Positions 46,724 to 57,391 of a stretch of 64,000 nt of DNA are shown here, piece by piece; the stretch's first letter is position 1; the number at the start of each line of letters is the position of its first letter. Source of the stretch: Loripinus fragilis (lineage: Eukaryota > Mollusca > Bivalvia > Lucinida > Lucinidae); contig OZ026518.1 in assembly GCA_964019695.1 (NCBI GenBank), positions 108,596,305-108,660,304 on the forward strand. Direction: 5' to 3'. The notes under the pieces were generated by a model. It was not told the origin of the DNA, did no database searches, and was given only the letters and a program-made list of their open reading frames with translations. Position numbers and translations under genes: made by a program.

Positions 46724-46754
46724 CAAGTTGTATTTCATGTCTGAACTGTTTTAG

Positions 46755-46911
46755 GTATTTCGAATGTCGGCAAAAGCATGGTTTGTTTTTACCACTTGAT
46801 AAACTCATAAAACTCCAAGAAAGTCCCGTGACCCAAGACAGAACAGATTCAGGCAATGTACATTTTCATGATTTGTCCCCTGGGAATGGGTCGAGTAACG
46901 TCATTAGTCAG
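46755..46911 (+). CDS. Exon 4: C-terminal third of the CAP-Gly domain
   Basis: The acceptor is CTGTTTTAG ending 46754; the donor is GTATGT at 46912. The first base completes Arg137. The next 52 codons begin YFECRQKHGLFLPLDKLIKL, which is how CAP-Gly domains end (aromatic-F-x-C...HGxF). This makes the join to exon 3 compelling despite the 24-kb gap. The remainder (about 30 residues) is a polar linker with Asp, Ser and Asn. The exon ends in phase 0. A short hairpin MITE lies about 30 bp upstream and a TA-flanked element starts 16 bp downstream of the donor. Long direct repeats lie on both sides. Confidence 0.9.
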
Positions 46912-46925
46912 GTATGTATAAGATA

Positions 46926-48301
46926 TACAGTGAGCCACTTTAGTTACGCACCACTTGTACAATTTAAAATTACTCGGAAAAGAATGTGATATTTTCATTC
47001 TGAGACTACCAACGTAAATAGCAGCTATATTTACATTAGCCATTGAAATTTCATTGTGATCGGATCAGAAACGAATGAGAAAATATATCTTTAAGTGCAC
47101 TACCCTCAAAACACCATTTCACATTGCATTATCTCGAATGAAACTCATATCACATTGCACTTTTTTCAGGGTCGAATTTCTGCTATGCCGGAGATAAGAG
47201 CCGATTTATTCTTGGCAATATCTTAGACTGGAATTTGTTTGTTAACTTCATCTTTTTTTAATTGTTTTACTATTATGGTTACCAGCTGGCCAATGTTTGA
47301 AAAAAAGTTGGTTTTAGTACTTTTTAAAGTTAGTTAAAGTTTCGTATGATTCTGAGTAAACTAGTTATCAAAACACTTCTTTTATAATTTCATTTAAAAA
47401 AACATATATCCGCCGTTTATTTTCGTAAAAAAAAATAATGGATTTATCGGCGCCATGGTGTTGACGTTAGTGATGACGTCACTACTACCAAGGCTATAAG
47501 ACGTGTCAATGATAAGATGTTTTAGTGTTTTGATACTTCTATGTCAACAAGTGACTCATAACAAAACAATTTGCGAAGAAAAACCTGTTTGATTATTGTA
47601 ACTGACGTTAAGATGACGTCAAAATGAGCATTTCTTCAAAAAGTAATGGTGTTACTAAATTCAACGACCAAAAAAGGGGTTTATTTGAATAAAATAATTG
47701 TTTTTGGTGTTTTTCTGTCACAACGATCACCATGGATAATGCCTAGCGCAAAACAAAAATAAAAAATAAAGTTGTTCAGGTTGCACGTGCATTTTTGTCA
47801 AAATTGGAAAATCTATGTGTCTTGATCCACATCTGAATTAAGGGTGAGGTTGGCGCCGTTAAACCGGTTTAAGCCCTCCAGTAAAATATTTTACTGACCG
47901 TTCCAAGGCGGTACTTCTTTTGTGGATCTTTTATGTTTTTGTTCTGTCTTGTGTTTGCTATGTTTTGTGCGCGTCTGTTTATATGTGCTTTGTGGTTACC
48001 TGCTGGGAAAGGGCTGACCTCTTGGCTCTCGTTTGTGGTGTCTTCTGTGAGTTTGTCACTTTCCCATTGGTATCCTGGGTCAGGTGTGGTACTTGATTGT
48101 ATCGATTCCTGATCTTTGCACCATTACTTACTATGACGTAGCAGAATGATTCGCATGAGTGATTCCAATATCTTTTTTTGATGTCATCAAACAGATAAAA
48201 TGTCAATAATTAAATTATCATAGTGAATGTCCAATTCCATCATTTTTGTCAAAAAATGTGGGCCCTGAAAAAATGGTGCGCAACTAAAGTGGCTCACTGT
48301 A
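46926..48301. mobile_element. Tc1/mariner-type element, TA target, in intron 4
   Basis: The body is 46928-48299. The TIR CAGTGAGCCACTTTAGTTAC and then GCACCA on the left matches CAGTGAGCCACTTTAGTTGC on the right (inverted). TA lies on both sides. The CAGTG...TTAGT ends and TA duplication suggest Tc1/mariner. A Rep-2 copy is nested at 47813-48137. No transposase frame was seen. It starts 16 bp past the exon 4 donor. Confidence 0.8.
47813..48137 (-). mobile_element. Rep-2 element, complete inverted copy
   Basis: It begins ATCTATGTGTCTTGATCCAC, contains ACCGTTCCAAGGCGGTACTT and ends near TTGCACCATTACTTACT. It is very similar to 24610-24936, so it is comparatively recent. Confidence 0.88.
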
Positions 48302-48497
48302 ATAGCTATTTAATTTTTGCCAGTAAAGGCGGCACCTGTGTTGAACGTACGTCCACCTATTGAGGCAAAGAATACATAGAAAGTTAATTATTCTTCTGGA
48401 TATAAAACCAAATGCCATTGCTATCCTGAATTGTCCAACACATGAAAGCAGAATTAAACATAACAAGAAAATTATAACTGTTATAAAACATGTTATG

Positions 48498-49787
48498 AGG
48501 GGCGGTTCGTAGAAGTGTATTATTAATAGAAAGTATTTGGAATGGTTAGGGTAAAATAAAATGAACATGATTGGCAATGCCATCAAATTATCAAACATAT
48601 GCCAATGGTGGACATTAAGTTTCGGTCTAGAACATATTTTATTGCAGTAAAGTTAAACTTTACCTTATCGATATGGATTTGTCTGACTTTCGATGCATTA
48701 AGGTTAAATTACAAAATCAGATTATACCAGTGCTTTGCAATAACATCAAAGTATTCATGTTATTGATATCTTCTGTTTGTGGGTTCTGCCAACAAAACAG
48801 ATATATGGGTCTTCATAATAAAACATAGTTCTATATATCTCGCAATCGATTGTGTCTCACCAAAACAGCTTTGAAAATAATCCCTTTGAAGGCTTATGTT
48901 TAAACATGAAATACCGTGGAGCCATAGAGTAAAACGGTATTGAGACTTGTGTTTGCGGGTATTATTTATTTATTTGTTTGTTGGTTATTTATTTATACAT
49001 TTATTTTTATAAGTGAAATTTATAGTCCCTTCTCTTTGAGTCCAGATGTTGACCTCTATGTGCCAGCTAAACTAAAAGAAACCAATCCAAAAATAGCACT
49101 CACTCCATGCTCCACTATACTTCTTGTATTACAAAATGCATACAGATGCATGACAAGTAGACACCCTCTTCTTACAAAAAAAAAAAAATCAGCAATGTGT
49201 CGCATTTGTTTGCTTAGACTTCTCATGGGTAAAACACATTTTAAAAGTACCTCTTTTATGAAAAATCAATGCTTGTTAACGAGTTTTATGAAAATAAATA
49301 CTAGTAAAAGCACAATACTGTCAATCATTGTGTCGACTTCTAAAATATTATCCAAAAGCCTGCTATCCCTTCCTCTATATAAGCAGAAATCCAACCCAAT
49401 CAAGCATTTGCATGACGGTGATGTTTTCGCACTGGACATTTGGTGTGATATGTTTCTTCATTCGATGACATGGGACAAACCAATCGATTGCCGTATTTTC
49501 TGTGTTTCGCCCAAACCCATAAATTATGAGGCTTATCTTTCTTATGTTAACTTTTCTGGTCATTCATGTTCTCTGTCTGTAGGCCAACTGTACGTTCTGT
49601 TTGTTTTCTATTTATGCGTTTTACATTTTCTTCAATGAAAAGTTCAATTCTGTTTTATGGTGGCACGAAACAATTTGAAGTCGCCCACTGATAAATATAG
49701 AATGAATGACGCCACACAATGATTGACAGTATTGTGATTTTACTAAGACATTATAGAAGACTAATTCGTATTTATAGTTATGTATCG
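48498..49787 (+). repeat. Segmental duplication copy B
   Basis: Collinear with 37393-37647 plus 40863-42012. It lacks the 3.2-kb insert of copy A. A 232-codon open frame inside (48940-49638) has no counterpart in copy A and no recognisable domain, so it is not called as a gene. Confidence 0.85.
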
Positions 49788-49939
49788 CCCAGAAAATTAA
49801 AAACAAAAAACAAAAATATGGCCTTTCAGCTACCTTTATTATCTGTTGTAAATTACTGGGTTGATTATTGTCTTTTTTGCACAACCTCCATCCTTAACTT
49901 CTGTTTGGTGAACTCACATTCGACAGTCATTGAGGAAAT

Positions 49940-50975
49940 ATACAAAAACCAAGTTCTAATTGGTCACTTTTCAAACTCATTATTTCTGACCAAACGCTAA
50001 TAAAATTAAAATGATTTTTTTGCCTATATATGTGCATTTTAATGGGCAAACGTCTAGCAGTATTTTGAACAGTTTTCTTTTACTTCAAAGTTTTTTGGGT
50101 TAAAATGCAAAAATCGACTTTTTGTAAGAAAAAATGGTTTTGAGAGTAGTTTTTATAAAATTTATGTTTAGGTGGTTACAAACTGGTCTGTCCGACAGGA
50201 AAAACACCAAACAATTGAAACTTTGCTCATGGTGGATTTTTTTTACGCATTTTCAAAATGTTGCATATTTTTTTTTTTGAGATTTTTGAAATTCACCAGT
50301 ATTTCCTGGTAAAGTTGTTAAATGCACTTAATTTTATTTGAACACTATATGCCAAACACAGTAGAACTTGATTAGTCCATTTTGGGCGATTATTGTTTTA
50401 CGACTACTGTTCACTTCAGGTTTCAATGTGAGAGTTTAAACATCCATTTGGTTGCATAATATTTTTTTTTCAATTCTTAAGACAGATGGTGACGTCTTGT
50501 GATAATGAATAATCGCTGAAAATTTCAATGTCGTGTCGTTGATAATAAAGCGTACAGAGCAGTGCAAAGTCTCTATGTAAATTGCAAGCTTTAAGCTGAA
50601 TTTCAATGAGTAACCTTCTAAAAGTGTTTGTCTTATATTGAATAGTAGCAAAATCGACGAGTCCGATGGAATCAAAACTTTTGAGGTTTATTCTTTTTAT
50701 ATCACGCTAGCCAGTAACATCTTCAAACAAACAAACAAAAACGTTAATTTGTGTTATGGTTTATATCGTAGAAAAATTGTGACTTTTTGAAATGAGGGTA
50801 CCTTTTCTCTAGCTTCGTCGGTGCAAGAAGTACACTTCATTTTTAAATGAAATAACTTGCAGAGTCTCGGCAAAGTATTGCTTCACTTAAAAACATGAAT
50901 TTTTTATACCCTATGTTTTACTTTCTGAACTAGCGTGAAAATATAAGGTGACCAATTAGCAGTTGGTTTAAGCAT
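49940..50975 (-). mobile_element. Diverged relative of the nested TA element
   Basis: The reverse complement aligns with 3035-4087: CATTAAAATGCACATAT, TCGATTTTTGCATTTT, GAGACTCTGC and CATTTCAAAAAGTCACA are shared in order. Its own TIR is ACCAAGTTCTAATTGGTCAC / GTGACCAATTAGCAGTTGGT. Confidence 0.65.
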
Positions 50976-51399
50976 ATGAATATGTGTCACGACTTTATAA
51001 TGTCTTAAGGTTTGTGTTAAATTTAATTTTAAGCAGATTTTCAAAATCAGTGGTATTTTTCAGAAAATGCATTTCTGAAAATGCAATTTTCAAAATTGTG
51101 TTAGAATCAACTGCTTATAAAAGTTCTTCCAAATTGGACAAGTAAGATGTAAACTGCAGTATGGATGAAGCATATACCCCAAATAAATGAATTTACACTT
51201 TTGTCTCCAGAACATGCATGCATAGATTCATACAAACTTTTTTTTCTGAAACACATGCATAATATTGAATATTGAATACAATGTATGATATACTATATAA
51301 TGAACCGAAAAAACGGAAAGGAAAAAACAATGCAAGATATAAGCGTTCAGTATAGAATGGACTAATTTTCATTGATTGCATTTATCTTTTCAATTTAAG

Positions 51400-51576
51400 C
51401 AAAGCCCGGGCCAAGCAAAGAAACGAAGTGCACCACTGCGATGTAATGATTGTGAGGGATGTGAGCGAAATCAGAAAGGAGAGGATTGCCAGGAATGTAG
51501 ATATTGTAAGGACAAGCGAAAAAATGGTGGACGTAACACACTGAGAAAACCCTGTGAGAAAAAGACGTGCACAGGA
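51400..51576 (+). CDS. Exon 5: CXXC zinc finger
   Basis: The acceptor is TTTCAATTTAAG ending 51399; the donor is GTAAGT at 51577. It is 59 codons, phase 0 at both ends. After a KKRSAPL lead it shows CNDCEGC, an eight-residue linker, CQECRYC, then KDKRKNGG and a closing C-x4-C (CEKKTC). These are the eight zinc ligands of the CXXC domain (Cys204, 207, 210, 219, 222, 225, 241, 246 of the model). Known CXXC domains (CFP1, KDM2, MLL, DNMT1, TET) bind unmethylated CpG DNA in the nucleus. Two features differ: the first linker is longer than the usual about five residues, and the KFGG motif is replaced by KNGG. DNA binding is therefore plausible but not assured. Confidence 0.85.
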
Positions 51577-51587
51577 GTAAGTATGGG

Positions 51588-51820
51588 CGGCAACGCGAGA
51601 AAACCTGTCTTTGGGTTTCCGACAAAGTTAGATTGAAACCAGCCTCCTCAGCTACAGAGACTAGCTAAAAAATCGAAATTTCGCTCGTAGCAAGTCTAGC
51701 TATAATACTTTCTTACTCGTAAGTGAATTTTACAGCCGCTGATTAGACTGCGTGGATCCCCTTTTTTATTTGCAATCACCTGAAGACATGTTTTCTCTCG
51801 TGGAGACCCAATTATGCAAA
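51588..51820 (+). mobile_element. Repeat family C, next to the exon 5 donor
   Basis: It starts about 12 bp after the CXXC exon donor (GCGGCAACGCGAGAAAACCT) and contains AAATCGAAATTTCGCTCGTA. The GCGC-rich core is partly lost. Confidence 0.7.
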
Positions 51821-52303
51821 CTAAGCATAATAATAACAAAATTCTGTATTAAATGGAAAAATTGCACCGGTCATTTTGATCCTAGTCACAGTACCTACAG
51901 GTAAGTAGACATAACTGAGCTGAATTGCTGAGAATTAAACATCTACGTATTCCGGCAATCGTGTTTTAATTTCTGGTTAAGAATAATGGGGAAATAGTCT
52001 GATCATTTCTTGTCGTCGTTGCCTTGATAGTCATCTAAATATCGTCTAGACCCATAATAGACGACACCACTAAGTACAGACAATGACACCAAGCACGCAA
52101 ATTAGAGTTACGTTTAAGGCATTTGGAAAATGACATTATCGAAACAATGTTGCCTGAGCAACCATGTTAACAGTTCATTTGGGCATACTGAAGAGCTGAT
52201 TTACGCATCCTCATATTTATACAAAACGGGGCCTGACAAATTGCTTGTTCTTATTGTATTGTGATTGAAACAGCAAAAATATTATCACATTTTGCTTTTT
52301 TAG

Positions 52304-52414
52304 CAAATAAGGCCTAGTTTTAAAGACGACAACGGTGCCTTACACATCAAAAGAACTCAATCCGAGATTGCTGTTGAAGAACAGTCAATTGTACAAGAGC
52401 CAAGCATGAAAAAG
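52304..52414 (+). CDS. Exon 6: polar linker exon
   Basis: It has a strong acceptor (TTTTGCTTTTTTAG ending 52303) and a donor AAAAAG|GTAATC at 52415. The 37 codons are phase 0 at both ends. The peptide starts QIRPSFKDDNGALHIKRTQS and continues acidic and Gln-rich, ending PSMKK. No domain is recognised. Support comes from matched splice sites, an uninterrupted frame, phase agreement with exon 5 and the short 727-bp intron. The sequence is not part of any repeat seen elsewhere in the window. Confidence 0.75.
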
Positions 52415-52454
52415 GTAATCCAATATTACATGGTTTACACAATCAATTTACATC

Positions 52455-52625
52455 AGTGTACTTGTAATTTACATTTAATTATGAGGGAAGGGAACTCTGG
52501 GAAACAAGTACTTGGATTAAATTGTTTCCCAGGGTTCCCTTCCAATTCCCTTCCCTAAAAGTGTTTCCCAGCGTTTCTTTCCCACCCCCTCTGAATTAAA
52601 TGTAAATTACAAGCACACATATGTA
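52455..52625. mobile_element. 170-bp hairpin MITE in intron 6
   Basis: The ends ACTTGTAATTTACATTTAAT and ATTAAATGTAAATTACAAG are inverted. The interior has GGGAAGGGAAC/TTCCCTTCC and GGGAAAC/GTTTCCC pairs. Confidence 0.75.
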
Positions 52626-53700
52626 AATTGCGTGACCCTAAATGTGATGCAAGTTGTGCGTATTATTAGTACCTTTTTTAAGGTTTTTTCATGAAAATGT
52701 GAAAATGAAACGAACAAGAAAATGAATGTGAAGTTAGCAGTAGCGCTACTGATGTACTGCTGGCAGCAGTTACTGCTATTGCTGTACTGCAGTAGGAACG
52801 GTGAAAGATTGTTTAAGCTATCTGAGATATGTTTACCTGCAACTACATTTGTAATCATGATAAAGACGGCCATTTTTTAAATTAAAAGTTGTTAGTTTAT
52901 TCTATGCTAACAACTTCGTAGATAAAATGAACACGTTACCCTAAGAATAACGCGCCCAAATGAACTTCAATGGCAGTAGCAGTAGTTACTATGATGTTGG
53001 CAGTAGGAACAGCGAAAGAGTTAAAAGTTATCTGAGATATGTATACCTACAACTGCGTTTGTAATCCAGATAAATGGCTATTTTTGAATGTAGTGTTTAC
53101 AAAGATGGTCATTTTTCAATTAAAAGTTGTTAATTCTTCGTTGATGAAATGAAAATGGTACCCAAAGAATAACACGTCAATATTAAATTCAATGGCAGTA
53201 GATTCTGCTACTGCTGTACTGCTGGTAGTAGCAGTTACTGCTACTGCTGTTCTGCTGGCAGTAGCAGTATATCCTAATTCTGTACTGCTGGCCGTAGCTG
53301 TGCTGTAATGTTGGCAGTAAGACCAACGAAAAGTTTCATAAATATATCTGAGCTATGTATAACTGCAACTGCATTTGTTTTCCTGATGCATAGCTATTTC
53401 CAATTCAGTTAAGACTGGTTTCCATTCACGAAGACGGTCATTTCTTTTCTTTTTTTAATATAAAAAGTGTTAAATCTAGGTAAAAAACTTCGTAGTTGGA
53501 ATGAAAACTTAATCCCAAGAATAACACGTCCATATTAAATTCAATTGTACTGTTTGCTGTAGCATTAGCATTAGCTGGCAGTAGCAGTAGCTACTTTTAC
53601 TGCTATTATATGGCAGTAGAAACGACGAAAAAAAAATAAGTATAACTGCAACTCCATTTGTAAACTAGATAAATAGCTTTTTTTGGAATTCAATTTTTAA
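52626..53700. repeat. Tandem units of about 270-300 bp with GCAGTAGCAG cores
   Basis: Roughly four units occur. Each has a TGCTACTGCTGTACTGCTGG-type core and then ATCTGAGATATGTATACCTA and ATTAAAAGTTGTTA blocks. A further unit is inverted at 56330-56490. Confidence 0.75.
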
Positions 53701-53709
53701 AGCCAGTTG

Positions 53710-53906
53710 ACAATCTGTTTGATCGAGACGGAAGGGCTGTGGGTTCGAGCCTCACCAGCGTCCCTATGCTGTGTCCTTGAGCAAGACACATTTATCTTTG
53801 CTAAGTACAGGTTTAACCCAAGAAGACCCATCCAATCATAACTGATTAAATTGTTGACTGGGATGTAAAGAATCAAATCAAACAAAATAAAAAACAATCT
53901 GTTTGA
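53710..53906 (+). mobile_element. 5'-truncated SINE-A with 13-bp target duplication
   Basis: The body (53723-53893) keeps the B-box (GGGTTCGAGCCTC) and tail but lacks the A-box. It is flanked by identical ACAATCTGTTTGA at 53710-53722 and 53894-53906. 5' truncation with a long duplication indicates LINE-type target-primed insertion. Confidence 0.9.
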
Positions 53907-54435
53907 CGATATTAAAACAGAATCCGAATCAGCAACAGGCAACTGGTAACTGAGTTGATGGTTGCCGTTTCAGTTGCTGATTCAGGTGTTGATCAGAAAC
54001 AATGTTTGCACTGATCCTTAATAAAAAAAATGCAATTTTTAAGGCAGTTGCCAGTACGTTTTACCGATTTAAAAAAATCCGAATCTGCAACCGTCAACTG
54101 GCACTTGAGTTGCCGTTGCTGAATAAGTTGTTGCTTTGAAAAAAAAATTGTTCTATTCCAGAAGGCTAAAATTTCATTTGAAATCAAATGTACACTATTG
54201 GACAATGAAAATATCCCCGCTTAAGGCCAGTTTTCTATTCATTTGCCGAAATGAATTCAAAGCGAATTAGACAACTGGCAACTGAGATTTTGAGTTGCTG
54301 GTTGCTGATTCAGTTGCCAATTCAAAATAAAGATTGTATTTATTTCAAGAATGCTGATAGCTGATTTGAAACGAGGTTTGCACAGTTCCAGAATGCTAAT
54401 AGAAGTTTTTTATTCCAGCTTCCAATCCAGTTGAT
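53907..54435. repeat. Degenerate CAACTGGCAACTGAGTTG repeats
   Basis: Scattered direct and inverted copies of GGCAACTGAGTTG and CAGTTGCTGATTCAG, about eight in 500 bp. Confidence 0.5.
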
Positions 54436-54439
54436 GATT

Positions 54440-55640
54440 TGAAAACGAAATCCTAATCTGCAGGCAAAATATTTGCTACCATGTTGCTGCATTCTTGATT
54501 GTCTTTAATTTGATATGCAACATGACCATATTCTGAAAAAGCTGAATTTTGACCGGTTGACCCTCTACCCAAGGTCTGGGGAGGGGGGGGGGGGGCGGGG
54601 GGTTCTGCAGGCAAAATAATTGCCACCATGTTGCGGCATTCTTGATTCTTTTTAATTTGATAGACAACATGCAACATGACCATGCTCTTAAAAAGTTGAA
54701 TTTTGACCTACTGGCCCCATCCCCAAACTTTGGGGGTAAGGGGGGGGGGGGAGTTTGTGCCCTAAATATTTGCTACCATGTTGCTGCATTCGAGATTCTC
54801 TTTAATTTGATATGCAACATGACCATGTTCTTTAATATTTGAATTTTGACCTACTTCAAGTAGTCTGTGCGCAAAATATTTGCTACCATGTTGCTGAATT
54901 CGAATTTCTCTTTAATTTGATATGCAACATGTCCAAGTTCTTTAAAAGTTGAATTTTGACCCACTGGCCCCATCCCCAGGGTCTGGGGGTGAGGTGGTGG
55001 GGGTGGGGTAGGGGGTATGAAGCAAAATATTTGCTACCATGTTGGTGCATTCTTGATTCTCTTTAACTTGATATGTAACATGACCATGTTCTGAAAAAGT
55101 TGAATTTTGACCTACTGACCCCGTCCCTAGGGTCAGGGGTGTAGGTTGGGGGTCTGTGGGCAAAATATTTGCTACCATTTTGCTGCGTTCGAGATTCTCT
55201 TTAATTTGATATGCAACATGTCCATTTTCTGTAAAAGTTGAATTTTGACTTACTGACCCAATCGCTAGGGTCTTGGGGGGTGGGGGTGGTGGGGGGGGGG
55301 GGGGGGTAGGGGGTATGTGGGCAAAATATTTGCTACCATGTTGGTGCATTTTTGATTCTCTTTATCTTAATATGTAACATGTCCATGTTCTGAAAAAGAT
55401 GCATTTTGACTTACTGACCCAATCCCAAGGGTCGGGGGATGTAGGGGGTGTAGGGCGGATATGTGGGCAAAATATTTGCTACCATGTTGCTGCATCCGAT
55501 ATTCTTTTTTTTTATTTGATATGCAACTTGACCGTGCTCTGAAAAAGTTGAATTATGGTCTTTTGATCCCACCCCTAAGTCCCCAGGGGGTGAGACACAG
55601 GCCTTCGATCGAAAATCACCTTTGATATGTTTCATATTTA
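54440..55640. repeat. Tandem array of about 110-160 bp units with G-runs
   Basis: Eight units share GCAAAATATTTGCTACCATG, TTTAATTTGATATGCAACAT and GAATTTTGACCTACTG. Most end in a long G-rich tract (54580-54602, 54731-54751, 55268-55311 and others). Length varies mainly in the G tract. Confidence 0.9.
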
Positions 55641-56329
55641 TTTGACCTTTCTCTGCATGCGAAATTTTCGTAAAAATATTGACAACTTACTGAGTTTTGC
55701 GAAAGTTGAGTAATTGACCTTTGACCACACAAAAAGGGGTCGGTGGGGGGGGGGTAAAAAAATTATCACTGTGATGCTTATCTACAGGCACTAGGTAATC
55801 ATGGCCTATAGCGAGAAGTTGTCTGATATTATAGTTTTGGAGAAATGTAAAGTTTATTCCACAAAAAAGGCCAATATAGCTTTTGCATAAGCCTAAGTCA
55901 AAAAAGGGCCATAAGTCTGTCAAAAGTTTGCAAATGACCTCTAATTTCGAACTTGATCTGTAATTTTTGATGCTTTACCCTTCTGTAAAATTTGAAAGAA
56001 ATTGTTGCATCCCTTCAAAAGTTATTGATAGGAAACAACAAAATTGACAATAAACCAAATTTAAGTAAAAGAAGGACCATTCCTCAGTCAAATTTTTGCA
56101 GATAACCCCCTTTATCAAACTTGACCTCTATTTTATGATGCTTGACCCTCTCTGTAAAGTTTTAATGAAATTGATGCATCCCTTCAAGAGTTATCGATCG
56201 GAAACCAAACGTGTAACGCTGCGGAGGACAACGACGACGACAACGACGATGACGCCGCGGGAGTCATGATCCCTATGTGTCATCCTTGCTTCGCAGGTGA
56301 CACAAAAATGATGGTCTTCGTGAATTGAA
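55641..56329. repeat. Diverged repeat with (ACGACG)n tract
   Basis: Two loosely similar blocks (55915-56050 and 56085-56205) share TTTGATGCTTTACCCT-like and TTGCATCCCTTCAAAAGTTA words. They are followed by GACAACGACGACGACAACGA and a GCGGGAGTCATGATCCCTAT end. Confidence 0.55.
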
Positions 56330-56490
56330 ACCAGTCTTAACTGGAGTCCACTTTATATCAGCATTACAAATGCAGCTGCAGTTATACACATCTCAGATAA
56401 CTTAAAAAACCCTATCGCTGTTCCTACTGCCACCATCACAGCAGTAGCAGTAACTGCTATACTGCTACTGCCACCTTCATACTGGTAACA
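56330..56490. repeat. Inverted unit of the GCAGTAGCAG repeat
   Basis: It reads in reverse relative to 52626-53700 (AATTGAAACCAGTCTTAACT, GCAGTTATACACATCTCAGA, AGCAGTAGCAGTAACTGCTA). The two bracket the 54-56 kb arrays. Confidence 0.7.
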
Positions 56491-56671
56491 AGAAGACTGA
56501 AAGACCAAGTGTTGTAACACATTTCACATTTAGAAGCTCATACTAATTATAAGCTTTTACGAATTCATGGCTTTTACACAAAATGTCAAATAGTTACATG
56601 TTATTATGTATAACAAAATTCATGACTTTAGCTAAAGAGTGCGTAACGAAAAACAATTTTTTATTTCTCAG

Positions 56672-56752
56672 CCAAACATATTTGTTGGTACCCAAAAGAA
56701 CAATCTAGATGAGACGGTTCTTTTGAGCATCCAAAACATATATTTAAACTGA
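56672..56752 (+). CDS. Candidate alternative terminal exon
   Basis: An acceptor TTTTATTTCTCAG ends at 56671. It is followed by 26 codons and TGA at 56750, in phase 0 with exon 6 (the peptide begins PNIFVGTQKNNLDETVLLSI). An AATAAA occurs at 56894. It could give a shorter isoform that skips exons 7 and 8. No domain is visible; a chance open frame cannot be excluded. Confidence 0.3.
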   Translation, partial: PNIFVGTQKNNLDETVLLSIQNIYLN

Positions 56753-57067
56753 AGGGTATGAAAATATTTACATTTTTACGCTTAAAAATTTTATTTATCT
56801 AAACCTATGGTATTCATATTTTACATGTAAATGTTCACTTGTAAGATTGTTCATCTGAACTCACATGCCAAACTCCATGTTTTTGCAACGTACAATAAAT
56901 TCTGTGTTACGAAGAAAAAAAAGAAATGAGTCCTGTTGGGTATGAATGACATGGATCTAGTCGTCAATAGAATTGTTACTTTGTCTTGTCGGTATACAAT
57001 GCTAACATACAGGATGACGTTTCAGCGAGAGTTTATATGCCTAATTCTGAGGGTAGTGTTCTGATGA

Positions 57068-57391
57068 AAGTAAGTAAGGGTGTAAAGATCAGGAATCGAT
57101 ACAATTAAGTACAACACCTGACCCAGGATACCAATGGGAAAGTGACAAACTCACAGTAGACACTACAAACGAGAGTCAAGAGGTCAGCCTTTTCCAAGCA
57201 GGTGACCTAAAAGCACATATAAAAGACGCGCACAAAAGCATAGCAAACACAAGACAGAACAAGAAACATAAAAGATCCACAAAAGAAGTACCACCTTGGA
57301 ACGGTCAGTAAAATAGTTTACTGGAGGGCTGAAACCGGTTTAACGGCGCCAACCTCACCCTTAATTTAGATGTGGATCAAGACACATAGAT
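57068..57391 (+). mobile_element. Rep-2 element, complete copy in intron 6
   Basis: It starts AGTAAGTAAGGGTGTAAAGA and ends GATCAAGACACATAGAT. The ACCACCTTGGAACGGTCAGT core is at 57290-57309. Confidence 0.88.

Noticed and set aside
48940..49638. 232-codon open frame
   Set aside because: No domain, low-complexity AT-driven composition, and the duplicate at 41.0-41.9 kb has no matching frame.
54453..55349. Proline-rich open frames on the minus strand
   Set aside because: The proline runs are translations of the poly-G tracts in the tandem array.
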